DNA from: Candidatus Cybelea tumulisoli
GTDB taxonomy: Bacteria; Vulcanimicrobiota; Vulcanimicrobiia; Vulcanimicrobiales; Vulcanimicrobiaceae
Length of the DNA stretch: 37,325 nucleotides
Assembly (NCBI GenBank): GCA_003167155.1
Contig: PMTY01000017.1
Span: 1 to 37,325 of the forward strand
Direction: 5' to 3'
In this document: positions 23,916 to 35,095 of the stretch, in pieces
Numbering within the stretch: position 1 is the stretch's first letter
Layout: every line of letters begins with the position of its first letter
Translations under genes and position numbers: made by a program
Notes under the pieces: generated by a model
The model's database searches: none
The model's input: only the letters and a program-made list of their open reading frames with translations
Told to the model about the DNA's origin: nothing

Positions 23916-24125
23916 CACAATTCAAGCTCCGGCTCGGTCGGGTCGTGCAGCCGATCAAAGACTTTGCTACCGAAAACGACGGGACCGACAAGTCCGAGCT
24001 TTTCTTCGGAGTAGGCGCAGAGGAGCGCACGGGCTTCGGCGACGCCCGCTGTCTCGTCCGATTCGGCGATAGGATCAGGAGGTACGATCTGCGCCTCCGG
24101 GCTCGGGCGACGTGGCTCGCTTGCG
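23915..24125 (-). pseudogene. coding-like remnant, unknown protein tail
   Basis: A minus-strand frame ending with TGA at 23915-23917 reads as a Pro/Glu linker (PRRPSPEAQIVPPDPIAESD) and a compact tail (ALLCAYSEEKLGLVGPVVFG, then FDRLHDPTEPELEL). There is no start codon; the frame meets the recombinase remnant at about 24,110. It is probably the broken end of a gene lost when the element decayed. Confidence 0.3.
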
Positions 24126-24447
24126 TGATGAAGCCGGTCTCCCCAAGATCGGCCTCCACGGCATGAGGCATAGCTGTGCTAGTCTACTTTTGCAGTCCGG
24201 CACGGACCTCAAGACCGTGAGCACTGCATTGGGGCATAGCTCTGTCGCGATCACCGCCGATCTGTACAGCCATATCGCACCCGTTGTGCTTCGCGACGCC
24301 GCCAACCGGCTGAATGACCTCGTCGAAAAAGCGCCTAACCCGCCCGACTTGTTCCGAGTTGTTCCGAGTCGCGAAGCCGTTTGTGGTGGGCCTGGTAGGA
24401 TTCGAACCTACGCGCAACCAGTTATGAGCCGGCCGCTCTACCGCTGA
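24112..24447 (+). pseudogene. C-terminal remnant of a tyrosine recombinase/integrase
   Basis: Only the end of the catalytic domain remains: the H-x-x-R box in LHGMRHSCASLLLQSGTDL, then KTVSTALGHSSVAITADLYS, which holds the L-G-H-S motif and the active-site Tyr. The N-terminal arm-binding and core-binding domains and the first catalytic Arg are absent. After EKAPNPPDLF the frame runs into the antisense of the tRNA gene, so the last residues are probably not meaningful. Its position directly against a tRNA gene is typical of integrases that insert into tRNA 3' ends. Confidence 0.85.
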
Positions 24448-24458
24448 GCTACAGGCCC
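24384..24458 (-). tRNA. tRNA with CAT anticodon (Met or Ile2)
   Basis: The minus strand folds fully: acceptor GGGCCTG/CAGGCCC, D-stem GCTC/GAGC, anticodon loop CTCATAA, T-stem GTAGG/CCTAC with loop TTCGAAT, discriminator A and encoded CCA. The variable loop has five bases. A CAT anticodon fits elongator tRNA-Met or the lysidine-modified tRNA-Ile2. The GGGCC acceptor start is compatible with Ile2, but I cannot decide. Its 3' end serves as the right repeat of the putative integrated element. Confidence 0.93.
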
Positions 24459-24503
24459 GCGCGATTTTGGTATTCGCGAGGGCGAGCGAGAGCCCTTAGA
24501 GGC

Positions 24504-24532
24504 TTGCTGTCTCCCGATCTGTAGTGTATAAT
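24504..24532 (+). promoter_or_regulatory. sigma70-type promoter for the toxin-antitoxin pair
   Basis: TTGCTG (24504-24509) and TATAAT (24527-24532) are separated by exactly 17 bases. A ribosome site AAAAGGA (24539-24545) follows, 8 bases before the antitoxin ATG at 24554. Confidence 0.7.
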
Positions 24533-24553
24533 CTCCAGAAAAGGATACCCGTA

Positions 24554-24974
24554 ATGACCGCTCTTGCCTACCCCGAAACCCGCTACGCTCCCTCCGCGCT
24601 CGTCGACATCACGTCCCGAGAGGAACGCAAGCGGCTGGGTCCATCAGCCTTGAAGGCCTTCTTCAACATCATGGAATGCTGGCATATCCGCGACGAAGAC
24701 GCAATGGGGCTCCTGGGCGGAATCGCGAGCAGCACGTATTACGCAATCAAAAAGTCGCCGCGGCGCACGCTCGATACCGATACGATGTTACGAATTTCGT
24801 ATTTGATCGGCATCTTTAAGGCGCTCAACATTCTCCATAGCAAGGCGCTCGCCGATCGGTGGATCGGTCTTCCAAATACCAATCCGATCTTTCGCGGTAC
24901 CGCGCCGCTGGAGTACATGATTCGCGGGGGCATCCCGGCGCTGCAGGCCGTTCGCCGGCTGCTCGACGCGCGTC

Positions 24975-24988
<14 letters not shown>
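24554..24988 (+). CDS. Xre/MbcA/ParS-type antitoxin
   Basis: 144 residues. An Xre-like helix-turn-helix region (SALKAFFNIMECWHIRDEDA, MGLLGGIASSTYYAI) is followed by the DUF2384/MbcA toxin-binding C-terminus (ISYLIGIFKALNILHSKALA, DRWIGLPNTNPIFRGTAPLE, YMIRGGIPALQAVRRLLDAR). The family neutralises RES-domain toxins and represses its own promoter. The ATG at 24554 is chosen because an upstream GTG would place the start on the -10 box. It overlaps the toxin gene by 14 bases. Confidence 0.92.
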
Positions 24989-27415
<2,427 letters not shown>

Positions 27416-27445
27416 AAGAGCGCGATACGGCGCCTGGGTGGCTGG

Positions 27446-27496
27446 GTCATCCTTCGACCCTTCGACAAGCTCAGGGCAGGCTAAGCTCAGGATGAC
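27446..27496. repeat. palindromic intergenic repeat (CTTCGACAAGCTCAGG type)
   Basis: GTCATCCT (27446-27453) and AGGATGAC (27489-27496) are perfect inverted ends around CTTCGACAAGCTCAGG and a second partial copy of AAGCTCAG. It lies between the divergent ndk and biotin ligase genes. A close relative of the core occurs at 36,429-36,451 inside ligA. Confidence 0.6.
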
Positions 27497-27515
27497 ACCG
27501 AGAGAACGAGAAACT

Positions 27516-28280
27516 ATGCCCTATCGGAATGTGGGCCAGCAGCTAGAAGATAGCCGGTTTGCTTCGATCGAGTATCGTGAGGAGACGGGGAGCACGAACG
27601 CGGATGCGGCGCAGCTGCTCGGCGATGATGCGTATGGCGGTCATACGATCGTCGCGGAGTTCCAGCGCCATGGCGCCGGCCGCAAAGGGCGATCGTGGCA
27701 TGCGATGCCGGGGACGGCGCTGCTCTTCAGCACGATCTTGCCGCGAAGCATCGCGGTAGAGCGGCTTTGGCTCGTGCCGTTTTGGGTCGCGCTTGCGATC
27801 CGAGCGGGGTTGCGCGAGTGCGGCGTCCCGACGACGCTGCAATGGCCGAACGATCTGCTGCTGCGCGATCGCAAGGTGGGCGGGATTCTCTGCCAATCGC
27901 GCGTGACCGCGGCGACGGCACGCGTTGCCTGCGGCGCCGGCATCAACGTACACCACTTAGCCGGCGCCGCAACCGTCATCGAGCCGCCCCCGGCCTTCTG
28001 CGACGAGGTTGTGCCGGTCGATCGCGCGGCGCTACTCGCTGCAATCCTTCGAGCCTACGATGCGACGCTTGCGATGCTCGACGATGCGCCGGGGGTTACG
28101 AGGGATTGGGAAGCGGCCGCCGAGATTCCCGGACGGCGCTACCGAATCGCGAAAGACGACGGACGAAGCCCCTTCGAGGCAACCGCGCAGTCGCTCGCCG
28201 AGGGCGGCGGCTTACGCGTTATCCGCGACGAGGGGAATAGCGAAATCGTCGAGATGGCCGATGCGCGGATCTTACGTTAA
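27516..28280 (+). CDS. birA: biotin--[acetyl-CoA-carboxylase] ligase
   Basis: 254 residues. It activates biotin with ATP and attaches it to the carboxylase carrier lysine. Seen: [14 protein letters not shown], the biotinyl-AMP loop region [19 protein letters not shown], and [18 protein letters not shown]. The C-terminal SH3-like cap is present ([20 protein letters not shown]). There is no N-terminal helix-turn-helix, so this is the non-repressor (class I) type. An upstream ATG at 27,492 inside the palindromic repeat is possible but less likely. Its end overlaps the convergent archaemetzincin gene by 4 bases. Confidence 0.93.
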   Translation: MPYRNVGQQLEDSRFASIEYREETGSTNADAAQLLGDDAYGGHTIVAEFQRHGAGRKGRSWHAMPGTALLFSTILPRSIAVERLWLVPFWVALAIRAGLRECGVPTTLQWPNDLLLRDRKVGGILCQSRVTAATARVACGAGINVHHLAGAATVIEPPPAFCDEVVPVDRAALLAAILRAYDATLAMLDDAPGVTRDWEAAAEIPGRRYRIAKDDGRSPFEATAQSLAEGGGLRVIRDEGNSEIVEMADARILR

Positions 28281-28816
28281 GAGCTGCGCGCGCGGGCGAG
28301 CCGGCGGTCGCAAATCTCGCAAAAATGCGGCATCTTGTTATCCGTCTCGAAGATGGAGTTGGAGTAGTACATCGCGCAGCGCGCGTTGTAGCAGTGCTTG
28401 AGCCCAAACGTGTGCCCCAGTTCGTGGACGCACTCTTTGAGCGTCCGCTGGAAGAGCATATTGAAGTCGCTCGCCTCGCCGTAAAAATCGGAGCGAAGGC
28501 GGTGGACGGAGACGACCGCGATGGCCTGCGCCTCATCGGCATCGCCGAAGACGAACCGGTGCGAAGTCTTGTACAGGTCGAAATCGGTGATCGCCAACAC
28601 GGCTGCTCCGGGCTCGGGGTGGGCCCGCTGGACTTTGGCAATCAGCGTGGAGACGAACAGCTGACCGCGCGTCGCGTTGAGCGTGCTGCGCGGCACGACG
28701 AGCGATCGTTCGACGCGCGCGCCGGCGATGAAACGTTCCTCGAGGCAGGGGGCGAGACGATCCAAGAACACGCGGTCGACAGTGTTGATCGGCACGATGC
28801 GGATATCGCAATCCAT
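28277..28816 (-). CDS. archaemetzincin-type zinc metalloprotease
   Basis: 179 residues of the archaelysin/archaemetzincin family. The zinc site is ECVHELGHTFGLKHC, an H-E-x-x-H-x-x-G-x-x-H motif followed at once by the family's Cys cluster (CYNARCAMYYSNS and FCEICDRRL), which binds a second structural zinc. Upstream parts include IRIVPINTVDR and VLAITDFDLY. There is no signal peptide, so it is probably cytoplasmic. The substrate is unknown. It is divergent from acpS. Confidence 0.93.
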   Translation of the reverse strand: MDCDIRIVPINTVDRVFLDRLAPCLEERFIAGARVERSLVVPRSTLNATRGQLFVSTLIAKVQRAHPEPGAAVLAITDFDLYKTSHRFVFGDADEAQAIAVVSVHRLRSDFYGEASDFNMLFQRTLKECVHELGHTFGLKHCYNARCAMYYSNSIFETDNKMPHFCEICDRRLARARSS

Positions 28817-28882
28817 CTCGGAAGTCTAGCGTTCTCGGCCAAAATCTAGGTGACCTGCGGCGCGGGTGTCGAAGTCGTCGCG

Positions 28883-29245
28883 GTGATCGTTGGAGTCGGC
28901 CTCGACGTGGCGCACGTATCGCGTTACCGGTTCGGCGAGCGCGAGCTCGCGTGGTTCGCGCGAAAAGTCTATACCGAGCGCGAAATGGCGTACGCCATGC
29001 GCAAGCGCAACTGGGTGGAACGCCTCGCGGGATTCTTCGCCGCCAAGGAGGCGACGCGCAAGGCCTTCGGGCACGCGATTCCCTGGCGCAGCGTCGGCGT
29101 CGGGCACGAGCGCAGCGGCAAGCCCGTCATCGAGCTGTTCGGTTGGGCCGAACGCCTGCCCCACCAGCGCGGCGTGCGCGCGATCCACCTGACGATCACG
29201 CATAGCGCCGAGATCGCCGCCGCCGTCGTGATCTTAGAATCATGA
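28883..29245 (+). CDS. acpS: holo-[acyl-carrier-protein] synthase
   Basis: 120 residues from a GTG that makes the start IVGVGLDVAHVSRYRF, matching the usual I-I-G-I-G-T-D opening. A GTG at 28,850 would add 11 residues. It transfers 4'-phosphopantetheine from CoA to acyl carrier protein. The Mg-binding Asp (GLD) and Glu (FFAAKEATRKAFG) are present, as is the late ITHSAEIAAAVVI. Its TGA overlaps the ATG of the NAD(P)HX repair gene, a pairing common in bacteria. Confidence 0.9.
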   Translation: MIVGVGLDVAHVSRYRFGERELAWFARKVYTEREMAYAMRKRNWVERLAGFFAAKEATRKAFGHAIPWRSVGVGHERSGKPVIELFGWAERLPHQRGVRAIHLTITHSAEIAAAVVILES

Positions 29246-30735
29246 TCTACGTCCTGACGCCCGAGCAGATGCGCGCCGTCGATGCCGCGGCCGTCGAGCA
29301 GGTTGGAACGAACAAGTTGATGCGTAATGCCGGGCGTAGGATTGCGAAGCGCTTAAGAGCGATCGCGAAACCCGGCACGAGAATCGTCGCCTTCGCGGGC
29401 CCCGGCAATAATGGCGGCGACGCGTTCGCCGCACTGGCCGAGCTCGCACCGGAGTACGACTGTACGGCCGCCACCGATCCGGCGACACAGGGATCCGAGG
29501 CGCGCGACGCAGCGCGCGCTCGCGCGAAAAAGGCCGGAGTCTCGATCGTCGCGCTGCCGGCGGACGAGCGCGAAGCGCGCGCGCTGCTCGAGAATGCCGT
29601 CGGCGTAGACGGCATGTTCGGAACCGGCGCGCGGCTGCCACTCCCGGAGGCCTATCGGCACCTCGCGCGCGCACTCGATGGGTGGGAGCGCGCGGTGCTG
29701 GCGATCGATATCCCCAGCGGCACCGATGCGCTCACCGGCGCGGTCAGCGAGGACACGGTGCGCGCGACCCTTACCGTGACGCTCGCCGCTGCGAAGCCCG
29801 GCCTCTTGCTGGAGCCCGCGCGCGAATACGTGGGCGAGCTGTGGTGTGCAGACATCGGTATCGACGAGGCGCTGATGGCCGCACAACCGCGCACCTTCGC
29901 TACGCTCGATAACGGGGAGTTTATGAAACTCTTGCCGCGGCGCGCTCCCGATACCGAAAAGCGCGCGGCCGGCGCGCCGCTGATCGTCGCCGGGTCGGCG
30001 CAGTTCCCCGGCGCGGCGATCCTCTGTACTCGCGGCGCGGCGCGCGCCGGCGCGGGTTACGTGACCGTCGCGACCCCGAGCTCCGCGGCCGGCATCTTGC
30101 GCACGCATCTCGTCGAGCAGGTCGTCGTCGCGCTCTCCGACGACCAACAGCCCGAGGCGGTCGCGCAGGAGCTGCTCGACATTTCGAAGCAGAACGGCGC
30201 CGTCGCGATCGGCCCCGGGTTGGGGCTCGACGATCGCACCGGCGACATCTTCCGGCGTTTCCTCGAGGCGAACCAATTGCCGGCCGTCGTGGATGCAAGC
30301 GGTCTCTTCCATTTGAGCAAACACCTCGATCTGCTGCGCGACAAGCCGTGCGTCGTGACGCCGCACGCCGGCGAGTTCGCGCGGCTCTCGGGGGGCGGAA
30401 CGATCGCGCCGGGGACGCGCGTGGAACGCATCGTGGAGTTTGTCGATCGCACGGGCATCACGACGCTGCTCAAAGGCTCCGATACGCTGATCTACGACGG
30501 CACGACCGTGCACATCAATCCCACCGGCACGAACGCCCTGGCGACGGCGGGAACCGGCGACGTACTCAGCGGCATCATCGCAACGCTCCTTGCGCAAGGC
30601 CTTTCGCCGGTTGACGCCGCGCGCGCCGGTGCATATTGGCACGGCTTAGCGGGCCAATGCGCCGCGAAAAAGCGCCGCATCGGCGTCGTGGCGGGCGACG
30701 TGATCGACGCGCTCGGCGAGGCGCTTCCGGGCTAA
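29242..30735 (+). CDS. nnr: bifunctional NAD(P)H-hydrate epimerase / ADP-dependent dehydratase
   Basis: 497 residues with two fused domains. Residues 1-215 are the epimerase (YjeF_N): MIYVLTPEQMRAVDAAAVEQ, FAGPGNNGGDAFAAL, DGMFGTGARLPLP and AIDIPSGTDA. Residues 225-497 are the ADP-dependent dehydratase of the ribokinase-like fold: AGSAQFPGAAILCTRGAARA, VVTPHAGEFARLSGG and TAGTGDVLSGIIATLLAQG with the catalytic Asp. Together they repair hydrated NADH and NADPH. The ATG overlaps the acpS stop. The 3' end overlaps the convergent small basic protein gene by 4 bases. Confidence 0.96.
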   Translation: MIYVLTPEQMRAVDAAAVEQVGTNKLMRNAGRRIAKRLRAIAKPGTRIVAFAGPGNNGGDAFAALAELAPEYDCTAATDPATQGSEARDAARARAKKAGVSIVALPADEREARALLENAVGVDGMFGTGARLPLPEAYRHLARALDGWERAVLAIDIPSGTDALTGAVSEDTVRATLTVTLAAAKPGLLLEPAREYVGELWCADIGIDEALMAAQPRTFATLDNGEFMKLLPRRAPDTEKRAAGAPLIVAGSAQFPGAAILCTRGAARAGAGYVTVATPSSAAGILRTHLVEQVVVALSDDQQPEAVAQELLDISKQNGAVAIGPGLGLDDRTGDIFRRFLEANQLPAVVDASGLFHLSKHLDLLRDKPCVVTPHAGEFARLSGGGTIAPGTRVERIVEFVDRTGITTLLKGSDTLIYDGTTVHINPTGTNALATAGTGDVLSGIIATLLAQGLSPVDAARAGAYWHGLAGQCAAKKRRIGVVAGDVIDALGEALPG

Positions 30736-30941
30736 GAAGCGCGCTTCGTCGCCGGCGGTTTCTTCTTGCGCTTCTTGAGTTTCATCACGCGTTTCGTGTC
30801 GGCAGCCTCGATTGCCGCATGCCTTGCTCTGGATTTCCTAATCAAATCTCTGGGCAGCGCAACGATCTTGCTCAGGGCCTTTCTCAGGCGAGCCAATGGA
30901 CCCGAGGGCTTCTTCCGACGCCGCTTCTTTGCCGCAGTCAT
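30732..30941 (-). CDS. small Lys/Arg-rich protein coupled to trpA
   Basis: 69 residues, strongly basic throughout: [40 protein letters not shown] and MKLKKRKKKPPATKRAS. Its ATG overlaps the trpA TGA (ATGA), so it is the last cistron of the trp operon. The composition suggests a nucleic-acid-binding or ribosome-associated protein; no family is recognised. Being short and low in complexity, it would be missed by many gene callers. The overlap with trpA and sustained basic character support it being real. Confidence 0.6.
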   Translation of the reverse strand: MTAAKKRRRKKPSGPLARLRKALSKIVALPRDLIRKSRARHAAIEAADTKRVMKLKKRKKKPPATKRAS

Positions 30942-31729
30942 GAGATTGGAAGTGCCGCAATAAGGGGAGCGACGAAGTCGCGGACGCGCGCGGCCGCCGA
31001 TTGCGCGCGTGTGCCGGCGTAGGAATCGATCAGCGCGCTGCCCACGACGACCGCGTCGGCGAGCGACCCGAGGTTGCGCACGTCTTGCGGGCTGGTCACT
31101 CCAAAGCCGACGGCGAGCGGCTTCTTCGTCACTTCGCGCAGCGAGGCGAGCTGACGGCGCAGCGGCGCAAAATCCGGAGCTAAGCCGGCGCCGGTTACGC
31201 CGAGCCGCGAAACAACGTACACGAAGCCGGTAGCCGCATCGGCGATTCGCGCCGCGCGCTGGTCCGGCGTGGAGGGTGCGACGAGCAGCGGCATCGCCAA
31301 TTCGCGCGCCCCAAGCGCGCCACGCAGCTCCGCGCTCTCCTCGAGGGCGACATCGGGAACGATCGCGCCGGCGACGCCGGCTGCCGCCGCATCGCGCGCG
31401 AACCGCTCGACGCCGAACTGATAGACGGGATTGTAGTACGTAAAGAGCACGATCGGCGCGCAGCTCTCGCGGCATTGCGACGCAAGCGCGAGCACGCCGC
31501 GCAGATGCGTGGCGCCGCGCAACGCGCGTTGCCCAGCCGCCGCAATCGTCGGCCCGTCGGCGAGCGGGTCGCTGTATGGGACTCCCAACTCGATGATGTC
31601 CGCGCCGGCGGCCGTCAATGCCAACAGAATGGCTTCGGTCGTCTCGAGATCGGGATCCCCCGCCATCACATACGGTATGAATGCCAAGCGTTTCTCGCGG
31701 CGCGCGCGCTCGAAAACGGCGCCTAGCAT
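30938..31729 (-). CDS. trpA: tryptophan synthase alpha chain
   Basis: 263 residues, normal length. It cleaves indole-3-glycerol phosphate to indole, which passes to the beta chain. Seen: [20 protein letters not shown], the catalytic Glu and Asp region [52 protein letters not shown] and [16 protein letters not shown]. The start overlaps the trpB stop by 7 bases. The stop overlaps the start of the small basic protein gene. Confidence 0.97.
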   Translation of the reverse strand: MLGAVFERARREKRLAFIPYVMAGDPDLETTEAILLALTAAGADIIELGVPYSDPLADGPTIAAAGQRALRGATHLRGVLALASQCRESCAPIVLFTYYNPVYQFGVERFARDAAAAGVAGAIVPDVALEESAELRGALGARELAMPLLVAPSTPDQRAARIADAATGFVYVVSRLGVTGAGLAPDFAPLRRQLASLREVTKKPLAVGFGVTSPQDVRNLGSLADAVVVGSALIDSYAGTRAQSAAARVRDFVAPLIAALPIS

Positions 31730-32889
31730 CGTCCGATGTCTTTGTCGCCCCGGCCGCTGAGATTCACCAAGATCAAATCGTCCGCGTCGCGCTGCGCCGC
31801 GAGTCTGCGCGCGAAGGCGATCGCGTGCGCGCTCTCCAGCGCCGGCAGAATTCCTTCGGAGCGTGCGAAGCCGTGGAAGGCTTCGATGGCTTGCGCATCG
31901 GTAACGTTCACGTACGTAGCGCGACCGCTCTCTTTGAAGAACGCGTGCTCCGGCCCAACGCCGGGATAATCGAGGCCGGCGCTGATCGAGTGCGTCTCAC
32001 GTACTTGGCCTTCCGCGCTCTGCAGCAAATAGGAGCGCGAACCGTGCAGCACGCCGACGCTTCCCGCTTGCAGCGACGCGGCGTGCTCCTCGCCGTCCAG
32101 GCCTTTGCCGCCCGCCTCCACGCCCCAAAGCTTCACCTCGGCGTCGTTCACGAAACCGGCAAAGATGCCCATTGCGTTGCTGCCGCCGCCCACGCAGGCG
32201 ATCACGTCGCTGGGCAAACGTCCGTAGCGCTCCAACGTTTGCCGGCGCGCCTCGATGCCGATGACCTTTTGAAACTCCCGCACCATAAACGGATATGGAT
32301 GCGCGCCAACGACGCTGCCGATTACGTAGAACGTATCCTCGACGCGCTGCGCCCAGACGCGAAAGGCTTCGTTGGTGGCATCCTTGAGCGTCTGCGTGCC
32401 GCTGGTTACGGCGTGCACCTCTGCACCGAGCAGCCGCATCACCTCAACGTTGAGCGCCTGTCGCTCGATGTCGCGCGCGCCCATATAGACGTCTACCGGC
32501 AAGCCGAACTTCGCTCCGACGGTCGCCGTCGCGACGCCGTGCTGTCCCGCACCGGTCTCCGCCAGCAGCCGGCGTTTGTCCATGCGCCGCGCGAGCAACG
32601 CCTGACCGACGGTATTATTGATTTTGTGCGCCCCGGTATGATTGGTGTCTTCACGCTTCATCACCAGCGGCACGGACGATACGTCGGCGGCGTACCGCTG
32701 CGCGCGGTAGATCGGCGAAGGGCGACCGACGAAATCGCGCAGAACGGCGTGGTACTCATCCCAAAACGTATCATCGGCAAAGGCCGCCGTCATCGCTCGC
32801 TCGAGCTCGTCGAGCGCGGCGATCAGAACTTCGGGAACGAAGCGCCCACCGAAGTCGCCGAAGTAGCCGCGCGCGTCGGGTGCGCTCAT
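31723..32889 (-). CDS. trpB: tryptophan synthase beta chain
   Basis: 388 residues from the ATG at 32889, which overlaps the trpF stop as ATGA. It condenses indole with serine using pyridoxal phosphate. Seen: [19 protein letters not shown], the PLP-lysine in [32 protein letters not shown], the phosphate-binding [13 protein letters not shown] and [15 protein letters not shown]. An in-frame reading upstream of 32,889 lies in trpF and is not used. Confidence 0.97.
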   Translation of the reverse strand: MSAPDARGYFGDFGGRFVPEVLIAALDELERAMTAAFADDTFWDEYHAVLRDFVGRPSPIYRAQRYAADVSSVPLVMKREDTNHTGAHKINNTVGQALLARRMDKRRLLAETGAGQHGVATATVGAKFGLPVDVYMGARDIERQALNVEVMRLLGAEVHAVTSGTQTLKDATNEAFRVWAQRVEDTFYVIGSVVGAHPYPFMVREFQKVIGIEARRQTLERYGRLPSDVIACVGGGSNAMGIFAGFVNDAEVKLWGVEAGGKGLDGEEHAASLQAGSVGVLHGSRSYLLQSAEGQVRETHSISAGLDYPGVGPEHAFFKESGRATYVNVTDAQAIEAFHGFARSEGILPALESAHAIAFARRLAAQRDADDLILVNLSGRGDKDIGRC

Positions 32890-33503
32890 GCGCCGCGCAC
32901 CGCTTGCACGAAGGCGCGCATCTTCGCCGCGTCCTTTCGGCCGCCGCTTTCGATGCCGGTTCGTACGTCGACGCCGAACGGGTGCGTGCGCCGAACGCAC
33001 TCGGCCACGTTTTCAGGCGAAAGGCCGCCCGCAACGACGACGCGCCGGGTGGCGGCGATCGAAACGATCTGATCCCAATCGAAGGTACGGCCGGTGCCGC
33101 CCGCCATTCCGTCTTGGCGCGCGTCAAAGAGCACGACGGCCGCCGGAAAGCGGTCGCAGCGCTCCCGGACCAATGTCGTGCGGTCGTCGATGTGGATCGC
33201 CTTGATCGCGCGCTCGCCGTAGCGTCCCACGAACTCCGGCGTCTCTTCTCCGGAAAACTGAAGAAATGCGTTTGGAAAGAGCTCGCGCACGCCGGCCACA
33301 TCCGACTCTGCCGGATTTACGAAGACGGCAACCGGCGCAATCGTTGGAGGCGCGCGCCGCGCGATCTCAACGGCTGCCTCAAACGAGATGCGGCGCGGCG
33401 ACGGCGCGAAGATCATGCCGAACGCGTCGGCCCCCGCCTCGGCGGCCAGCGCAACGTCCCCGAGCGACATGCAGCCGCAAAACTTGATCCAGGCGTCAGC
33501 CAT
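32886..33503 (-). CDS. trpF: phosphoribosylanthranilate isomerase
   Basis: 205 residues of the TIM-barrel isomerase that converts phosphoribosyl-anthranilate to the ribulose form. The active-site Cys lies in [12 protein letters not shown] (usually K-I-C-G-I-T; Lys, Cys and Gly are kept). The acid is in [20 protein letters not shown], and the phosphate-binding end is [13 protein letters not shown] and [15 protein letters not shown]. It is not fused to trpC. Overlaps of 8 bases with trpD and 4 with trpB mark a tight operon. Confidence 0.95.
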   Translation of the reverse strand: MADAWIKFCGCMSLGDVALAAEAGADAFGMIFAPSPRRISFEAAVEIARRAPPTIAPVAVFVNPAESDVAGVRELFPNAFLQFSGEETPEFVGRYGERAIKAIHIDDRTTLVRERCDRFPAAVVLFDARQDGMAGGTGRTFDWDQIVSIAATRRVVVAGGLSPENVAECVRRTHPFGVDVRTGIESGGRKDAAKMRAFVQAVRGA

Positions 33504-34512
33504 TGAGGCCGATCTTCTTCGCGCGTTCGAAGGTTTGCCATGCCGCGCCGCTGCGCAGCAGCGTTCGCGCCCGCTCGAATGCGGCCGGAAGTTCGCTTTC
33601 GACGCCCACGACGTAGAAGACGACGGCTGCGTTGAGCGTCACGACGTCGGCGGCGGCACTGCGGCCGCCGTGCAAAATTTCCACGAAGGCATCGCGGCAG
33701 ATGCCGACCGAACCGCCCACCGGCGTTCCCAAGTCTCCGGCGATGCCGAACTCCGACGGCTCCAGGCGCCATAACCGCGCACCCTCTTCGTCGAAGGAAT
33801 AGATGAGGGTCGGTGCATCGCCGGCGACTTCGTCGAGGCCGCTGCAGCCATGCACGACCGCTCCGCGACGAACGCCCAGCGCGCGCAAGGCGGGGCCGAC
33901 GCGTTCGACGAGTTCCTCGCGCGCGACGCCGACGACTTGATGCGTGGCCCGTGCCGGATTGGTCAACGGGCCCAACAGATTGAAGATCGTTCGCACACCG
34001 AGCTCGCGGCGAACGCCCGCGGCGTTGCGCATCGCCGGATGGTACCGCGGCGCGAACATGAAGGTGAAGCCGCACTCGCGCAGCATCGTCGCGGCGAGCT
34101 CCGGCGAAACCTCGATCGGAAATCCCGCCGACTCCAGCACGTCGGCGCTGCCGCACGCGCTCGATGCCGCGCGGTTACCGTGCTTGGCGACCGGAACCCC
34201 TGCCGCCGCGACGACCAGGGCTGCCATCGTCGAGATATTGATGGTGTTGGCATGATCGCCGCCCGTCCCGACGACGTCGACGACCATGGGTAAGCCGTGC
34301 TCGACGTGCAGGCTGCGCTCGCGCATCGCACGCGCGGCGCCAACGATCTCGTCGACGCTCTCGCCTTTGAACGCGAGCGCGGTCAGCAGCGCGGCGGCCT
34401 GGATCGGCGTCAAGGTGGCATCCATGACGTCGCCGACGAACGCGGCCGCCTCGTCGGCCGAGAGATCCTCTCCTCCCAGCACACGACGCAGAAGTGGTGC
34501 GAACTCAGTCAT
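33496..34512 (-). CDS. trpD: anthranilate phosphoribosyltransferase
   Basis: 338 residues. It joins anthranilate to phosphoribosyl pyrophosphate. Seen: the PRPP-binding VDVVGTGGDHANTINIST, AKHGNRAASSACGSADVLE, FAPRYHPAMRNAAGVRRELG and RTIFNLLGPLTNPA. Length and motif order are normal. It overlaps trpG and trpF by 8 bases each. Confidence 0.97.
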   Translation of the reverse strand: MTEFAPLLRRVLGGEDLSADEAAAFVGDVMDATLTPIQAAALLTALAFKGESVDEIVGAARAMRERSLHVEHGLPMVVDVVGTGGDHANTINISTMAALVVAAAGVPVAKHGNRAASSACGSADVLESAGFPIEVSPELAATMLRECGFTFMFAPRYHPAMRNAAGVRRELGVRTIFNLLGPLTNPARATHQVVGVAREELVERVGPALRALGVRRGAVVHGCSGLDEVAGDAPTLIYSFDEEGARLWRLEPSEFGIAGDLGTPVGGSVGICRDAFVEILHGGRSAAADVVTLNAAVVFYVVGVESELPAAFERARTLLRSGAAWQTFERAKKIGLNG

Positions 34513-35091
34513 GACACCGTTCGAAGAAATTCGCTATGAGCTGTTCGCCGCTTTCGCTGAGCACCGACTCGGGATGAAACTGGACGCCGTGCACCGGCCG
34601 GTCGCGATGCGCGATGCCTTGAACGACGCCGTCCTCGCTCCGCGCGGTGACGCGCAGCGTGTCGGGAATCGTCGAAGGCTCCAAGCAGAGCGAATGGTAA
34701 CGCGTTGCCGTCAGCGGCGACGCCAGGCCGGAGAAAACGCCGCTGCCGTCGTGCTCGATGCTTGAAGTCTTGCCGTGCATCAGATGCGGCGCGTGCGTCA
34801 CGGTCGCGCCCATGACTTCGCCGATCGCCTGCAGACCCAAACAGACGCCCAGGACGGGCATTCCTCGCTCGATCGCCGCGCGCAGCACCGCTATCATCTG
34901 GGGCGCATGCTCGGGGCGGCCTGGCCCCGGACCGACGACGAGCGCGTCGTAACGTTCCAGAATCGCGGGCTGGAGCCGCGGATCGTCGTTGAGCAGCACG
35001 TCGGGCGCTACGCCGCGTGAGGCCAGCAGATGGACCACGTTGTAGCTGAAACTGTCGAAGTTATCGACGAAGAGCACGCGGCGTGCCTGCG

Positions 35092-35095
<4 letters not shown>
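34505..35095 (-). CDS. trpG: anthranilate synthase glutamine amidotransferase subunit
   Basis: 196 residues from a GTG that overlaps the trpE stop (GTGA). It supplies ammonia from glutamine to TrpE. The class I amidotransferase triad is visible: the nucleophilic Cys in PVLGVCLGLQAIGEVMGA, and the His and Glu in GVQFHPESVLSESG. The start LFVDNFDSFSYNVVHLLASR and VVGPGPGRPEHA are typical. It may also serve aminodeoxychorismate synthesis, as in some bacteria with a single TrpG/PabA. Confidence 0.96.

Larger units (their letters stand above)
13379..24406. mobile_element. putative tRNA-targeted integrated element, about 11 kb
   Basis: The right boundary is the 3' part of a tRNA(CAT) gene (24384-24406) next to a tyrosine-recombinase C-terminus. 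The left boundary at 13379-13401 repeats that tRNA end in the same orientation with 21 of 23 positions identical, including 15 exact bases CTGGTAGGATTCGAA. This is the layout left by integrase insertion into a tRNA 3' end. The interval carries repeated lipoprotein genes, truncated genes, repeats and no recognisable housekeeping gene. With only an integrase remnant it is probably no longer mobile. Confidence 0.55.

Noticed and set aside
24112-24447. A complete small recombinase gene
   Set aside because: It lacks the DNA-binding domains and first catalytic Arg, and its last codons are antisense to the tRNA; treated as a remnant.
33388-33774. A hidden trpC gene near the trpF/trpD junction
   Set aside because: trpD and trpF overlap by 8 bases and neither contains an indole-glycerol-phosphate synthase motif.
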